From positions 96,319,970-96,383,969 of the forward strand of contig CM026390.1 of assembly GCA_014843695.1 (NCBI GenBank): a DNA stretch of 64,000 nucleotides. The letters are read 5' to 3'. Each line of letters starts with the position of its first letter. Positions within the stretch are counted from its first letter, which is position 1. The notes under the pieces were generated by a model, which saw only the letters and a list, made by a program, of their open reading frames with translations, did not search any database and was not told the origin of the DNA. The position numbers and the translations under genes were made by a program. This DNA is from Archivesica marissinica (lineage: Eukaryota; Mollusca; Bivalvia; Venerida; Vesicomyidae). This document shows, one piece after another, positions 1 through 10,496 of this stretch.

Positions 1-908
1 ATGTCGGAACACAATTACCCCACTTATATCCAGACTATGTACATATGTCGGAACACAATTACCCCACTTATATCCAGACTATGTACATATGTCGGAACAC
101 AATTACCCCACTTATATCCAGACTATGTACATATGTCGGAACACAATTACCCCACTTATATCCAGACTATGTACATATGTCGGAACACAATTACCCCACT
201 TATATCCAGACTATGTACATATGTCGGAACACAATTACCCCATTTATATCCAGACTATGTACATATGTCGGAACACAATTACCCCATTTATATCCAGACT
301 ATGTACATATGTCGGAACACAATTATCCCACTTATATCCAGACTATGTACATATGTCGGAACACAATTATCCCACTTATATCCAGACTATGTACATATGT
401 CGGAACACAATTATCCCACTTATATCCAGACTATGTACATATGTCGGAACACAATTACCCCATTTATATCCAGACTATGTACATATGTCGGAACACAATT
501 ACCCCACTTATATCCAGACTATGTACATATGTCGGAACACAAGTATCCCATTTATATCCAGACTATGTACATATGTCGGAACACAAGTATCCCATTTATA
601 TCCAGACTATGTACATATGTCGGAACACAATTACCCCATTTATATCCAAGACTATGTACATATGTCGGAACACAATTACCCCATTTATATCCAGACTATG
701 TACATATGTCGGAACACAATTACCCCACTTATATCCAGACTATGTACATATGTCGGAACACAAGTATCCCATTTATATCCAGACTATGTACATATGTCGG
801 AACACAAGTATCCCATTTATATCCAGACTATGTACATATGTCGGAACACAAGTATCCCATTTATATCCAGACTATGTACATATGTCGGAACACAAGTACC
901 ACTATATA
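1..908. repeat. 44-bp minisatellite, ~20 copies
   Basis: Direct tandem repeat of a 44-bp unit containing ATGTCGGAACACAATTACCC, read from the first base of the window, so the array probably begins outside it. Units vary mainly at a few sites (AATTACCCC/AAGTATCCC, CACTTATA/CATTTATA), with the AAGTATCCC variant concentrated in the right half. One unit near 648 has an extra A. Because 44 is not a multiple of 3 the array is open in all three frames; these frames are not genes. Confidence 0.97.
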
Positions 909-1046
909 AGCTATGTAGGCAATACATAAAGTATACCAGACATTTGACCTGCCTTTTCCACAATGTAAAACTATTGTGCTACATGTGGCTTTTATGTTAT
1001 TCAATAATGCAAGTCAACATCACACGTTTATAGATAAATATGTATA

Positions 1047-1351
1047 ACACAATGTCATAGGAATACATAATGTCATACAAACACAATGTCACAGGAATAC
1101 ATAATGTCATACAAACACAATGTCACAGGAATACATAATGTCATACAAACACAATGTCACAGGAATACATAATGTCATACAAACACAATGTCACAGGAAT
1201 ACATAATGTCATACAAACACAATGTCACAGGAATACACAATGTCATACAAACACAATGTCACAGGAATACACAATGTCATACAAACACAATGTCACAGGA
1301 ATACATAATGTCACAGGAATACACAATGTCACAGGAATACATAATGTCATA
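1047..1351. repeat. 34-bp minisatellite, ~9 copies
   Basis: Direct tandem repeat of a 34-bp unit made of two related halves (ACAATGTCACAGGAATACAT and AATGTCATACAAAC). The last copies lose the second half, so the array ends in a shorter GTCACAGGAATACACAAT period. No coding content. Confidence 0.95.
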
Positions 1352-1970
1352 CAAGTAAAATACGTTTACTATGTTTTTTGTTTCGTCGACAGAGATAAAG
1401 AGATAAGTGAGATTGCCAGATACCTATACCGACAGATCTCTCGTACCTGCACGTTTGAACGCTTTACCTGTAAGCCATGGCATGTTATTTAAAACTTTTA
1501 TTTGAACCCCTCCCCAAGTTTCCCCACCAATAAAACACATGTGGGATAGTGTTGGACGTCGCGTACGTGAGAGGAATGACGTCCATAGCGTCAACGATTT
1601 GGAAAGGGTATTGCACGAGGAATGTGTAATGTACATGTGGCTATTGCAAACAAACTAATTACACACATGATAGAACGATGTGTTGCCGTAATTGAACATA
1701 CCTGTTTACATACCAGATGCTGACTGTTCCTGTGACGTTCGGTACGCTACCCCTATGTGTAGCTTGACGTCATTTAACTCGGTGTCTTTAGATGGTAATT
1801 AAATTAAAGTGTTCACAGTTGATTATATTAAACATATGATTTACGATTTTGTTTCAATCTTATCAAAACTAAAATTGTTACTAAACATATTTTGCATATC
1901 GTCCATACTCGCCTATAAGCCGATCTCGTCTATTAGAAGACCCCATACTTTGGTCCAGAAATATGTTGTC
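1352..1970. other. unique intergenic DNA, nothing recognised
   Basis: Single-copy sequence between two minisatellites. Only short reading frames are present (longest about 70-100 codons), with no recognisable domain. A CAG that could act as a splice acceptor occurs near 1392, but no exon can be supported. Confidence 0.5.
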
Positions 1971-2370
1971 AACCGAGCGAGCATTAGCACCTGTTGGCAG
2001 TTCTGTACTATTGTAATATGCTATTTGACAGTTAGTCTATATTTGTGTTATCAAGGTGAAATAAACCTTGTTAACCGAGCATTAGCACCTGTTGGCAGTT
2101 CTGTACTATTGTAATATGCTATTTGACAGTTAGTCTATATTTGTGTTTTCAAGGTGAAATAAACCTTGTTAACCGAGCATTAGCACCTGTTGGCAGTTCT
2201 GTACTATTGTAATAATTATGCTATTTGACAGCTAGTCTATATTTGTGTTTTCAAGGTGAAATAAACATTGTCAGCCGAGCACTAGCACCGGTTGGCAGTC
2301 CTGTACTATTGTAATATGATCTATGACAGTCAATCTACCTTTGTATTTCCAGCACCCTACGACCAAAGCC
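1971..2370. repeat. ~100-bp direct repeat, about 4 copies
   Basis: Four diverging copies begin with AACCGAGC (about 1971, 2073, 2171) or AGCCGAGC (2273), spaced 98-102 bp. Each contains CACCTGTTGGCAGT and ACTATTGTAATATG. A single related copy lies left of the second 27-bp array (about 9880-10010) and again at 24249-24380, so this block belongs to the conserved left flank of the 27-bp satellite. Confidence 0.88.
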
Positions 2371-2814
2371 GTTCATCGACGAGCTAGTTGCGCAAGTGCG
2401 CACTACATTGAAGCTTAAAGAGCAAACTTTGGATACAATAAGGATTATTATTATATTCTGAAAACAATCTAATACAAAATCAAAATAGATAAAAAATCAA
2501 AAACAAGTGTTCATATTAATATGAAACAGATTATTGTGTGAACATGTCATCATTTGATCCTGTCATTTTTGTGAGACTGATTATTGTGAAAATATGAGAA
2601 ATTGTGATTCTTTTGAAACTGATTATTGTGAAATTGTGTTTTCTGAATCATTTGAAATAAAAGACTACACACATTATGTTTTGTCAATCTATTCTGTCTG
2701 CCACCATGTATATAGCAACTACCAATATTTCATACAGAACCAGTTCATCCATTCCCCAAATGTAGAATTGATATGTAATAAGGACATTAAAATAAAGATT
2801 GAAATTTAACACAG
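2371..2814. other. left flank of 27-bp satellite, older diverged copy
   Basis: AT-rich non-coding DNA that aligns by eye with 10045-10496 and 24414-24865 (shared words such as GAAGCTTAAAGAGCAAACTT and CCAAATGTAGAATTGATATG) but with many substitutions and indels. It shows that the boundary between left flank and 27-bp array was duplicated at least once before the recent 14.4-kb duplication. Confidence 0.7.
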
Positions 2815-4389
2815 ACGCTTACAATATCAAATGCAAATAGGAAATACAAGTACACAAAGGCAAATAGGAAATACCAGTACACAATACACAAAGGCAAATA
2901 GGAAATACCGGTACACAATACACAAACAAGAAATACCCGTACACTAAGGCAAATAGGAAATACCAGTACACAAACGCAATTAGGAAATACCAGTACACAA
3001 ACGCAATTAGGAAATACCAGTACACAAACGCAAATAGGAAATACCAGTACACACACGCAAATAGGTAATACCAGTACACACTACACACACCAGATATACA
3101 AGTACACAAACGCAAATAGGAAATACCAGTACACACACGCAAATAGGTAATACCAGTACACACTACACACACCAGATATACAAGTACACAAACGCAAATA
3201 GGAAATACCAGTACACACACGCAAATAGGTAATACCAGTACACACTACACACACCAGATATACAAGTACACAAACGCAAATAGGAAATACCAGTACACAA
3301 ACACGCAAATAGGAAATACCAGTACACAAACGCAAATAGGAAATACCAGTACACAAACGCAAATAGGAAATACCAGTATACAAACGCAAATAGGAAATAC
3401 CAGTACACAAACGCAAATAGGAAATACCAGTATACAAACGCAAATAGGAAATACCAGTATACAAACGCAAATAGGAAATACCAGTATACAAACGCAAATA
3501 GGAAATACCAGTATACAAACGTAAATAGGAAATACAAGTATACAAACGTAAATAGGAAATACAAGTATACAAACGTAAATAGGAAATACCAGTACACAAA
3601 CACAAATAGGAAATACCAGTATACAAACGCAAATAGGAAATACCAGTACACAACAGCAAATAGGAAATACCAGTACACAAACAGCAAATAGAAAATACCA
3701 GTACACAAACGCAAATAGGAAATACCAGTATACAAACGCAAATAGGAAATACCAGTACACAACAGCAAATAGGAAATACCAGTATACAAACGCAAATAGG
3801 AAATACCAGTATACAAACGCAAATAGGAAATACCAGTACACAAACGCAAATAGGAAATACCAGTATACAAACGTAAATAGGAAATACCAGTACACAAACA
3901 CAAATAGGAAATACCAGTATACAAACGTAAATAGGAAATACCAGTACACAAAGGCAAATAGGAAATACCAGTATACAAACGTAAATAGGAAATACCAGTA
4001 CACAAACACAAATAGGAAATACCAGTATACAAACGCAAATAGGAAATACCAGTACACAAACACAAATAGGAAATACAAGTACACAAACACAAATAGGAAA
4101 TACCAGTACACAATACACACACGCAAATAGGAAATACCAGTACACAAACACAAATAGGAAATACCAGTACACACACGCAAATAGGAAATACCAGTACACA
4201 AACACAAATAGGAAATACCAGTACACAAACGCAAATAGGAAATACCAGTATACAAACGCAAATAGGAAATACCAGTACACACACGCAAATAGGAAATACC
4301 AGTACACAAACACAAATAGGAAATACCAGTACACAAACGGAAATAGGAAATACCAGTACACAATACACACACGCAAATAGGAAATACCA
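2815..4389. repeat. 27-bp satellite array 1 (~58 monomers)
   Basis: Tandem array of the 27-bp monomer ACACAAACGCAAATAGGAAA+TACCAGT with variants (AAACACAAAT, AAACGTAAAT, AAAGGCAAAT, ACACACGC). Occasional monomers carry an extra 7 bp (ACACAATACACACACGC) or a partial unit (CACACTACACACACCAGATATACAAG, three times near 3078-3265). Since 27 is a multiple of 3, the minus strand stays open for hundreds of codons in all three frames, giving Tyr/Phe/Cys/Val-rich nonsense translations with a 9-residue period. Confidence 0.97.
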
Positions 4390-4642
4390 AAAGAAATGTT
4401 TTATAACCTCCAGGCCAGGACTTGAACTGGGGACTTGTATCAGCTCGGCATAATAATATACATCTACAATGTCATATTTTCATATTATACATGTACATAT
4501 AAAATGCATTGCACACTAACACAAGTTGTATTACAGTCTGATTATTTAGGGCAGTCACTTGTATACATAACATTCGAAAACCATCAAACCTAAACATATG
4601 TTTCTGTAAGCCTACAGCTTTGACCACTCGCATCTTGCCATG
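4390..4642 (-). other. possible tRNA-like B-box remnant beside satellite
   Basis: On the minus strand, about 25 bp from the array edge, AGTTCAAGTCC fits the pol III B-box consensus (RGTTCRANNCC). No convincing A box or cloverleaf is visible, so this could be the relic of a tRNA-derived SINE head or chance. The rest of the stretch is AT-rich with no gene. Confidence 0.3.
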
Positions 4643-5905
4643 TGTACGGTGTTCCGTTAGGGTCATCGCGGTATATAAAAAATGTAACGCGATGTTACGA
4701 TGGCACGATGTCGATGGTACGATGGCACGATGGTGATGGTACGATGGTACGATGTCGATGGTACGATGGCACGATGTCGATGGTACGATACGATGTCGAT
4801 GGTACGATGGCCGGGTCGATGTGATGGTACGATGGCACGATGATAATAACACATCGTACCATCGTACCATCGACATCGTGCCATCGTACCATCGACATCG
4901 TACCATCGTACCATCGACATCGTGCCATCGTACCATCGACATCGTACCATCGTACCATCGTACCATCGACATCGTGCCATCGTACCATCGACATCGTACC
5001 ATCGTACCATCGACATCGTACCATCGTACCATCGACATCGTGCCATCGACATCGTACCATCGACATCGTACCATCGTACCATCGACATCGTACCATCGAC
5101 ATCGTGCCATCGTACCATCGACATCGTGCCATCGTACCATCGCCTTTTTGTGGCAATCAAGCGCTTTCATGCAGTAAAGCGTTCAAGCGCTTTCATGCAG
5201 TAAAGCGTCTATTGCATCCGATGTTGACAAGTGGGAAAAATACAAACATGTCGTCTGATGAAGAAGGTAAGCGAATTCCACGGTGAAAATAACGAACTAT
5301 GGAAACGTTCATTGTTGTTGTCACTTAATGCGCATGCGTCACAGGAAGGCGATGGTACGATGGCACGATGTCGATGGTACGATGGCACGATGTCGATGGT
5401 ACGATGGTACGATGTCGATGGTACGATGGCACGATGCCGATGGTACGATGTCGATGGTACGATGGCACGATGTCGATGGTACGATGGTACGATGGCGTGC
5501 CATCGTACCATCGTACCATCGACATCGTACCATCGTACCATCGACATCGTACCATCGTACCATCGACATCGTGCCATCGTACCATCGACATCGTGCCATC
5601 GTACCATCGACATCGTACCATCGTACCATCGGCATCGTGCCATCGTACCATCGACATCGTACCATCGTACCATCGTACCATCGACATCGTGCCATCGTAC
5701 CATCGACATCGTGCCATCGTACCATCGACATCGTACCATCGTACCATCGGCATCGTGCCATCGTACCATCGACATCGTACCATCGTACCATCGACATCGT
5801 GCCATCGTACCATCGACATCGTACCATCGTGCCATCGTACCATCGTACCATCGCCTTCCTGATTTCCCTCTATATACCGCGATGGCCCTAACGGAACACC
5901 GTACA
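4643..5905. mobile_element. foldback-like TIR element with two array hairpins (copy A)
   Basis: Bounded by imperfect terminal inverted repeats of about 33 bp (GTACGGTGTTCCGTTAGGGT at left; GGCCCTAACGGAACACCGTA at right). Inside are two giant hairpins made from a 22-bp unit (ACGATGGTACGATGTCGATG GT) repeated in one orientation and then in reverse complement: arms about 4697-4847 and 4856-5143, then 5348-5495 and 5498-5852. A ~200-bp unique spacer (5144-5347) separates them; it contains a 26-bp direct repeat (TCAAGCGCTTTCATGCAGTA...) and a short ATG-started open stretch ending at a GTAAGC donor-like site. No transposase is present, so it would be non-autonomous. No clean target-site duplication was identified. 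Family unknown. Confidence 0.75.
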
Positions 5906-6950
5906 TGTGTGATAATTCGATATATTTTATAGTATTCAATCAGTGTTTTAACTCGCCAATGTTTATATACATCAGCATGTTTGTATACAAGCGACTGACC
6001 TGATTAATCGAACTGTACAGTTTTTTTATTATTATTATTATTATGAATCCTGTAACAAAATAATTATGTTTAAATCAAACTAAGGGATACAACTCCACGT
6101 TTGATCCAACTATATGTTCATACGAGTTATCTACAAAGAGAGAATATTACATATATATATATATATATATTTATTCATAAATTATTTTGAATATTACTCA
6201 TTAAAGGTACAGCTTGACTAATTATAGGTATTAGTCATGAAATGACTTTAGATTATGGAAGAATAAATGTTTAGCTACAAAATTATTGTGAAGTTGTTTA
6301 CTTATATTGTCAGAAATAATTACGAAGAATGTATAAAGAAGTATTCAATATACAAGTTTACAAAACTTCTTCATGCGTCAGATATTTTTGTGGTATATAC
6401 CGTTTTCAAATTAAATGTAGTAAGACCTTACTCTTAGGGATCATTTCTATAGTAAGTGTCGCCAGGACGTCAGGTAAAACTGACGGGACCCAAACCCACG
6501 AGGACGAGAAATAGCACTCCCTTCTGAGCGCGAAGCGGGCACGGGCTGTCACCCTTTGGGAGACTTGGCCCGTGTCATTGATGACCGTTCCTCTCCTCCC
6601 TAAGTGGGGAGTTGGAGGAAGGGGGTGCATTCTGAGTGGTTTTGGAATTTTAAGAATAGGGTTTAACTGTAGGCAGTTAAACTGATAACTGTTATGTTCG
6701 ATTTGTCAGGAACATAGATAGAAAAATAATCTTGATTGTGCTTCTCTAAAACGGTTTATAATAATAGAATTTGTTCATACTTTGTAACATCACTAGTTTA
6801 CTAACCAAACTATAAAATAACATTGATATGCTAATTAACATTCATATTTTCCATTTCGGCCAATAATTTCTCATTTTGACAAATAAAATATTTAAAATAA
6901 TTGTAATTATTATGTGTGTATATCATGTATGTGACCAGCTCCTTGATCAT
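5906..6950. other. AT-rich DNA with a GC-rich island
   Basis: No supported gene. Contains (TTA)n near 6025, (AT)n near 6155, and an unusual GC-rich island at about 6445-6640 that stands out from its AT-rich surroundings and has a possible hairpin around CTCCCTAAGTGGGGAG. A short perfect inverted repeat (GTTTAACTG/CAGTTAAAC) lies near 6662. The 61-codon frame at 6329-6514 has no recognisable domain. Confidence 0.5.
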
Positions 6951-7000
6951 GGATGCTCAGCGCAGTGGTTAATGCACTCGCTTTTAACCAATGAAGTCCC
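6951..7000 (+). other. tRNA-Lys-like SINE head fragment
   Basis: GCTCAGCGCAGTGGTTAATG resembles an A box/D arm and CTCGCTTTTAACCA an anticodon arm with TTT. The expected B box is missing: the sequence passes straight into the tandem array after AAGTCCCG. Array-like words (TATGTGACCAGCTCC) also occur just upstream, so whether the tRNA-like piece seeded the array or landed in it is unclear. Repeated at 21320. Confidence 0.45.
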
Positions 7001-7978
7001 GTGATAATGTATGTGTCCAGCTTCAGGAGAATATGTGACCAGTCCCGTGATAATGTATGTATCCAGTCCCGCGATAATGTATGTGTCCAGCTCCAGGAGA
7101 ATATGTGACCAGTCCCGTGAGAATGTTCGTGACCATCCCCGCGATAATGTATGTATCCAGTCCCGTGATAATGTATGTGTCCAGTCCCGTGATAATGTAT
7201 GTATCCAGTCCCGTGATAATGTATGTGTCCAGCTCCAGGAGAATATGTGACCAGTCCCGTGATAATGTATGTATCCAGTCCAGCGATAATGTATGTGTCC
7301 AGCTCCAGGAGAATATGTGACCAGTCCCGTGAGAATGTTCGTGACCATCCCCGCGATAATGTATGTATCCAGTCCCGTGATAATGTATGTGTCCAGTCCC
7401 GTGATAATGTATGTATCCAGTCCCGTGATAATGTATGTGTCCAGCTCCAGGAGAATATGTGACCAGTCCCGTGATAATGTATGTATCCAGTCCAGCGATA
7501 ATGTATGTGTCCAGCTCCAGGAGAATATGTGACCAGTCCCGTGAGAATGTTCGTGACCATCCCCGCGATAATGTATGTATCCAGTCCCGTGATAATGTAT
7601 GTGTCCAGCTCCAGGAGAATATGTGACCAGTCCCGTGAGAATGTTCGTGACCATCCCCGCGATAATGTATGTGTCCAGTCCCGTGATAATGTATGTGTCC
7701 AGCTCCGTGAGAAGGTATGTGTTCAGCCCTGTGATAATGTACGTGACCTATCCCGTGAGAATGTGCGTGACCATCCGCGCGATAATGTATGTGGCCTGTC
7801 CCGTGATAATGTACGTGACCAGCTTCGTGATAATGTACGTGACCTGCCCCGTGAGAATGTACGTGACCAGCTCCGTGATAATGTACGTGACCTGTCCCGT
7901 GAGAATGTACGTGACCAGCTCCGTGATAATGTATGTGGCCAGCCTGTGAGAATGTATGTGACCAGCCCCCGCTATTGA
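7001..7978. repeat. 22-24-bp tandem array with 212-bp higher-order repeat
   Basis: Monomers of 22-24 bp (CCAGTCCCGTGATAATGTAT GTGT and CCAGCTCCAGGAGAATATGT GA types). Blocks of nine monomers recur every 212 bp (7011/7223/7435 and 7081/7293/7505). The right end (7690-7978) is a more diverged zone with GTACGTGACC monomers. Reading frames across it (His/Gly/Tyr-rich on minus, Val/Ser-rich on plus) are repeat artefacts. Confidence 0.95.
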
Positions 7979-8256
7979 AATTTCCATTGCCAACCATTAT
8001 AACACACGGTGCCATTACATTTTCCCCAAAGATAGTTTGGCAGTGGTTTTCAACAGACTGACCGTTGAGCCACACGAAAATGTCAAATTTCAATGTGGTT
8101 GACCGATTGCGGGTTTTTTAATATCCCACTAAAGGCACTCAGCCTACTCTGAAGGTAATTTGGCGGTGAATGTTGCACTGACACATGACGTACTAGGTGA
8201 AATGTTCACGTGTTTTTTCTAAGATATTGAAATTGGTAGAAGAAGTTTACCCACAC

Positions 8257-8665
8257 CCCACAAACGCTTGTTTCAGTCAATAAAGAAAAGGTCCTCTTCC
8301 ACCACAGACGCTTGTTTCAGTCAATAAAGAAAAGGACGACTCCCACTACACAAACGCTTGTTTCAGTCAATAACAAAAAGGTCCTCTTCCACCCCACAGA
8401 CGCTTGTTTCAATCAATAAAGAAAAGGTCCTCTTCTACTCCACAGTCGCTTATTTCAGTCAATAAAGAAAAGGTCCTCTTCCACCCAACAGACGCTTGTT
8501 TCAGTCAATAAAGAAAAGGTCCACTTCCATCCCACACACGCTTGTTTCAGTCAATAAAGAAATGGACAACTGACCACCCCACAGATGCTTGTTTCAGTCA
8601 ATAAAGAAAGGACCACTTCCACCCCACAGGCACTTATTTCAGTCAATAAAGAATGGGACCCATAC
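8257..8665. repeat. ~46-bp minisatellite, ~9 copies
   Basis: Direct repeat of ACGCTTGTTTCAGTCAATAA followed by AGAAAAGGTCCTCTTCCACC and CCACAG; copies differ by point changes and small indels. Perfectly duplicated at about 22626-23034. Non-coding. Confidence 0.95.
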
Positions 8666-10496
8666 CATACTCGTCTATGTAAATTATTGATATGTACTGG
8701 GTGGTTCATATTTTGATTTCACAGAATTAGAAACCTTGAGAGAAGAAGGATCGGGAGGTGGGGTCATTTTTGACTGAAAGAAGCGCATGTGCCCCCCCCC
8801 CCCACAAAATCACACGTTCAATTTTGGCACAATTTTGCGCACATGTACACAATTATGTGCAACGTCACAGTCTTACCCAAATCGTTTTTAAAGTTGTGCC
8901 ATATACACCCAGGTAAAGTAACGGCTGTGAATGCAAGTGTCTATTTTACAGCACGTTTCTGTACCAAATTACATCAAATTAACGTGATTGGCCTACTCAC
9001 AGACCGCCATTTGCGTGTGTTATTGATTATCGTAAAGTCTACCACAAGCCAAATATTCGCATTTGCTGTATTTTATCAATGCATCTACAACGTTATTTAC
9101 ATACATAAAATCACTGCCATTATTAAATGAAATAATTAAATTGCATGTGAAACAAACATACTGCAAAATGTTCATAAATTGAGGAAAAAAAGAAACCTAA
9201 TAAATCGAGAAAAAATGAAAGCTGTCCCGAACTACCTTAAAATATCCGAGAAAAAGATTCTACAGTAAAACAAGCTACACGAGAACATAGTATTCAGAAC
9301 ACAGAGACTACACTGCATGACTTTTAGTATTCAGAACACAGAGACTACACTGCATGACTTTTAAAACGAACCACTTTCGTCGGGGTATATTTTTGGTGTA
9401 AGACCCGTTTACAAAATAGCATATCTAATGTAAAGTATATCGAATATCTAAGACGTCAAACATGACGTCACTTACAGATTGAATTCGAAAACCTTCTCAT
9501 TGACAACATTTCAACATGCAGCGGTTATGTACCAAACGTGCAAACTAGTGATAAATAAAATGCGTTATTCCACTGCTTTCAACCAGTGCAATAACACATT
9601 TTATTTTACTGATAAACTTCTATATTTCATTGGAAAACATAAAATAATAGTTCATGGACTTTTATAGAAATACATTATACAGTAGATTTTGAACATAACA
9701 GTGATTATATTATTGCTCTATTTTTCACGTGGCAGTAGATATTGAGACAAACATTGTCTTGAACATGAACTGCGCAATAATAAAACTGTTCACCATGAAC
9801 AGGCAACAGATCAAATGTTTGATGATGCATCAAGATTCTATTTTCCTGTATAATCACTGCATACGTAGTATATACTAATATGCTATTTGACAGTTAGTCT
9901 ATATTTGTGTTTTCATGGTGAAATAAACATTAACCGAGCATTAGCACCTGTTGACAGTTCAGTACTATTGTAATATGTTCTATGACAGTCAATCTACCGT
10001 TGTATTTTCAGCACCCCACGACCAAAGCCGTTCATCGATGAGCTAGTTGCGCAAGTACATTGAAGCTTAAAGAGCAAACTTTGGGAGAGGATTATTATTA
10101 TATTCTGAAAACAATTTTAAAAAATCAAAATAGAAAAAAAATCAAAAACAAGTTTTCATATTATTATAAGACTGGTTATTTTGTGAACATGTGATCATTT
10201 GATCCTGTGGTTTTGTGAGATTGATTATTGTGAAAAAATACAAAAAATCCCCAAAAATGTTTCATATGATTTTGTTGATCCTGAGAAATTGCGATTATTT
10301 TGAAACTGATTATTGTGAAATTGTGTTTTCTTAATCATTTGAAATAAAAGACTACACACATTACGTTTTGTCAATATATTCTTTCTGCCACCATGTATAT
10401 AGAAAATACCAATATTTCATACAGAACCAGTTCATCCATTCCCCAAATGTAGAATTGATATGTAATAAGGAAATTAAAATAAAGATTGAAATTTAA
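8666..10496. other. AT-rich non-coding DNA left of satellite array 2
   Basis: No gene supported. Holds a poly-C run (about 8792-8804), a 40-bp direct duplication (TAGTATTCAGAACACAGAGA..., 9288-9365), and from about 9880 the conserved left flank of the 27-bp satellite including one copy of the ~100-bp repeat. Frames such as 8789-9130 and 9479-9667 have no recognisable domain or coding bias. Confidence 0.5.

Larger units (their letters stand above)
4390..10496. repeat. segmental duplication, copy A (unique part ~6.1 kb)
   Basis: This segment recurs at 18786-24865 with only a handful of single-base differences seen by eye (for example near 4536, 4563 and 6571) plus length changes inside the hairpin arrays. 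Corresponding landmarks downstream of the hairpin element are offset by exactly 14,369 bp. Together with the adjoining 27-bp array it forms one unit of a tandem duplication. The last ~620 bp match the left flank of array 1 at lower identity. Confidence 0.93.

Noticed and set aside
1..1033. Three overlapping ORFs of ~300 codons at the window start
   Set aside because: 44-bp minisatellite read in three frames.
1..4389. CRISPR-like arrays
   Set aside because: Units are contiguous without variable spacers, and the sequence is eukaryotic.
2787..4390. Long minus-strand ORFs (up to 431 codons) rich in Tyr, Phe, Cys, Val
   Set aside because: All three frames are open at once because the 27-bp monomer is a multiple of 3 and lacks stops on that strand; they have a 9-residue period and no domain.
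5240..5320. Hammerhead ribozyme core (CTGATGA ... GAAA)
   Set aside because: The bases between the two boxes do not form stem II and no stem I/III pairing was found.
4663..5932. Overlapping ORFs on both strands with RYIDIVPS- or VRWYDVDGT-like repeats
   Set aside because: Products of the 22-bp hairpin arrays, open on both strands in several frames.
6910..8093. His/Gly/Tyr-rich minus ORFs of 216-356 codons
   Set aside because: Translations of the 22-24-bp array; several frames are open over the same bases.
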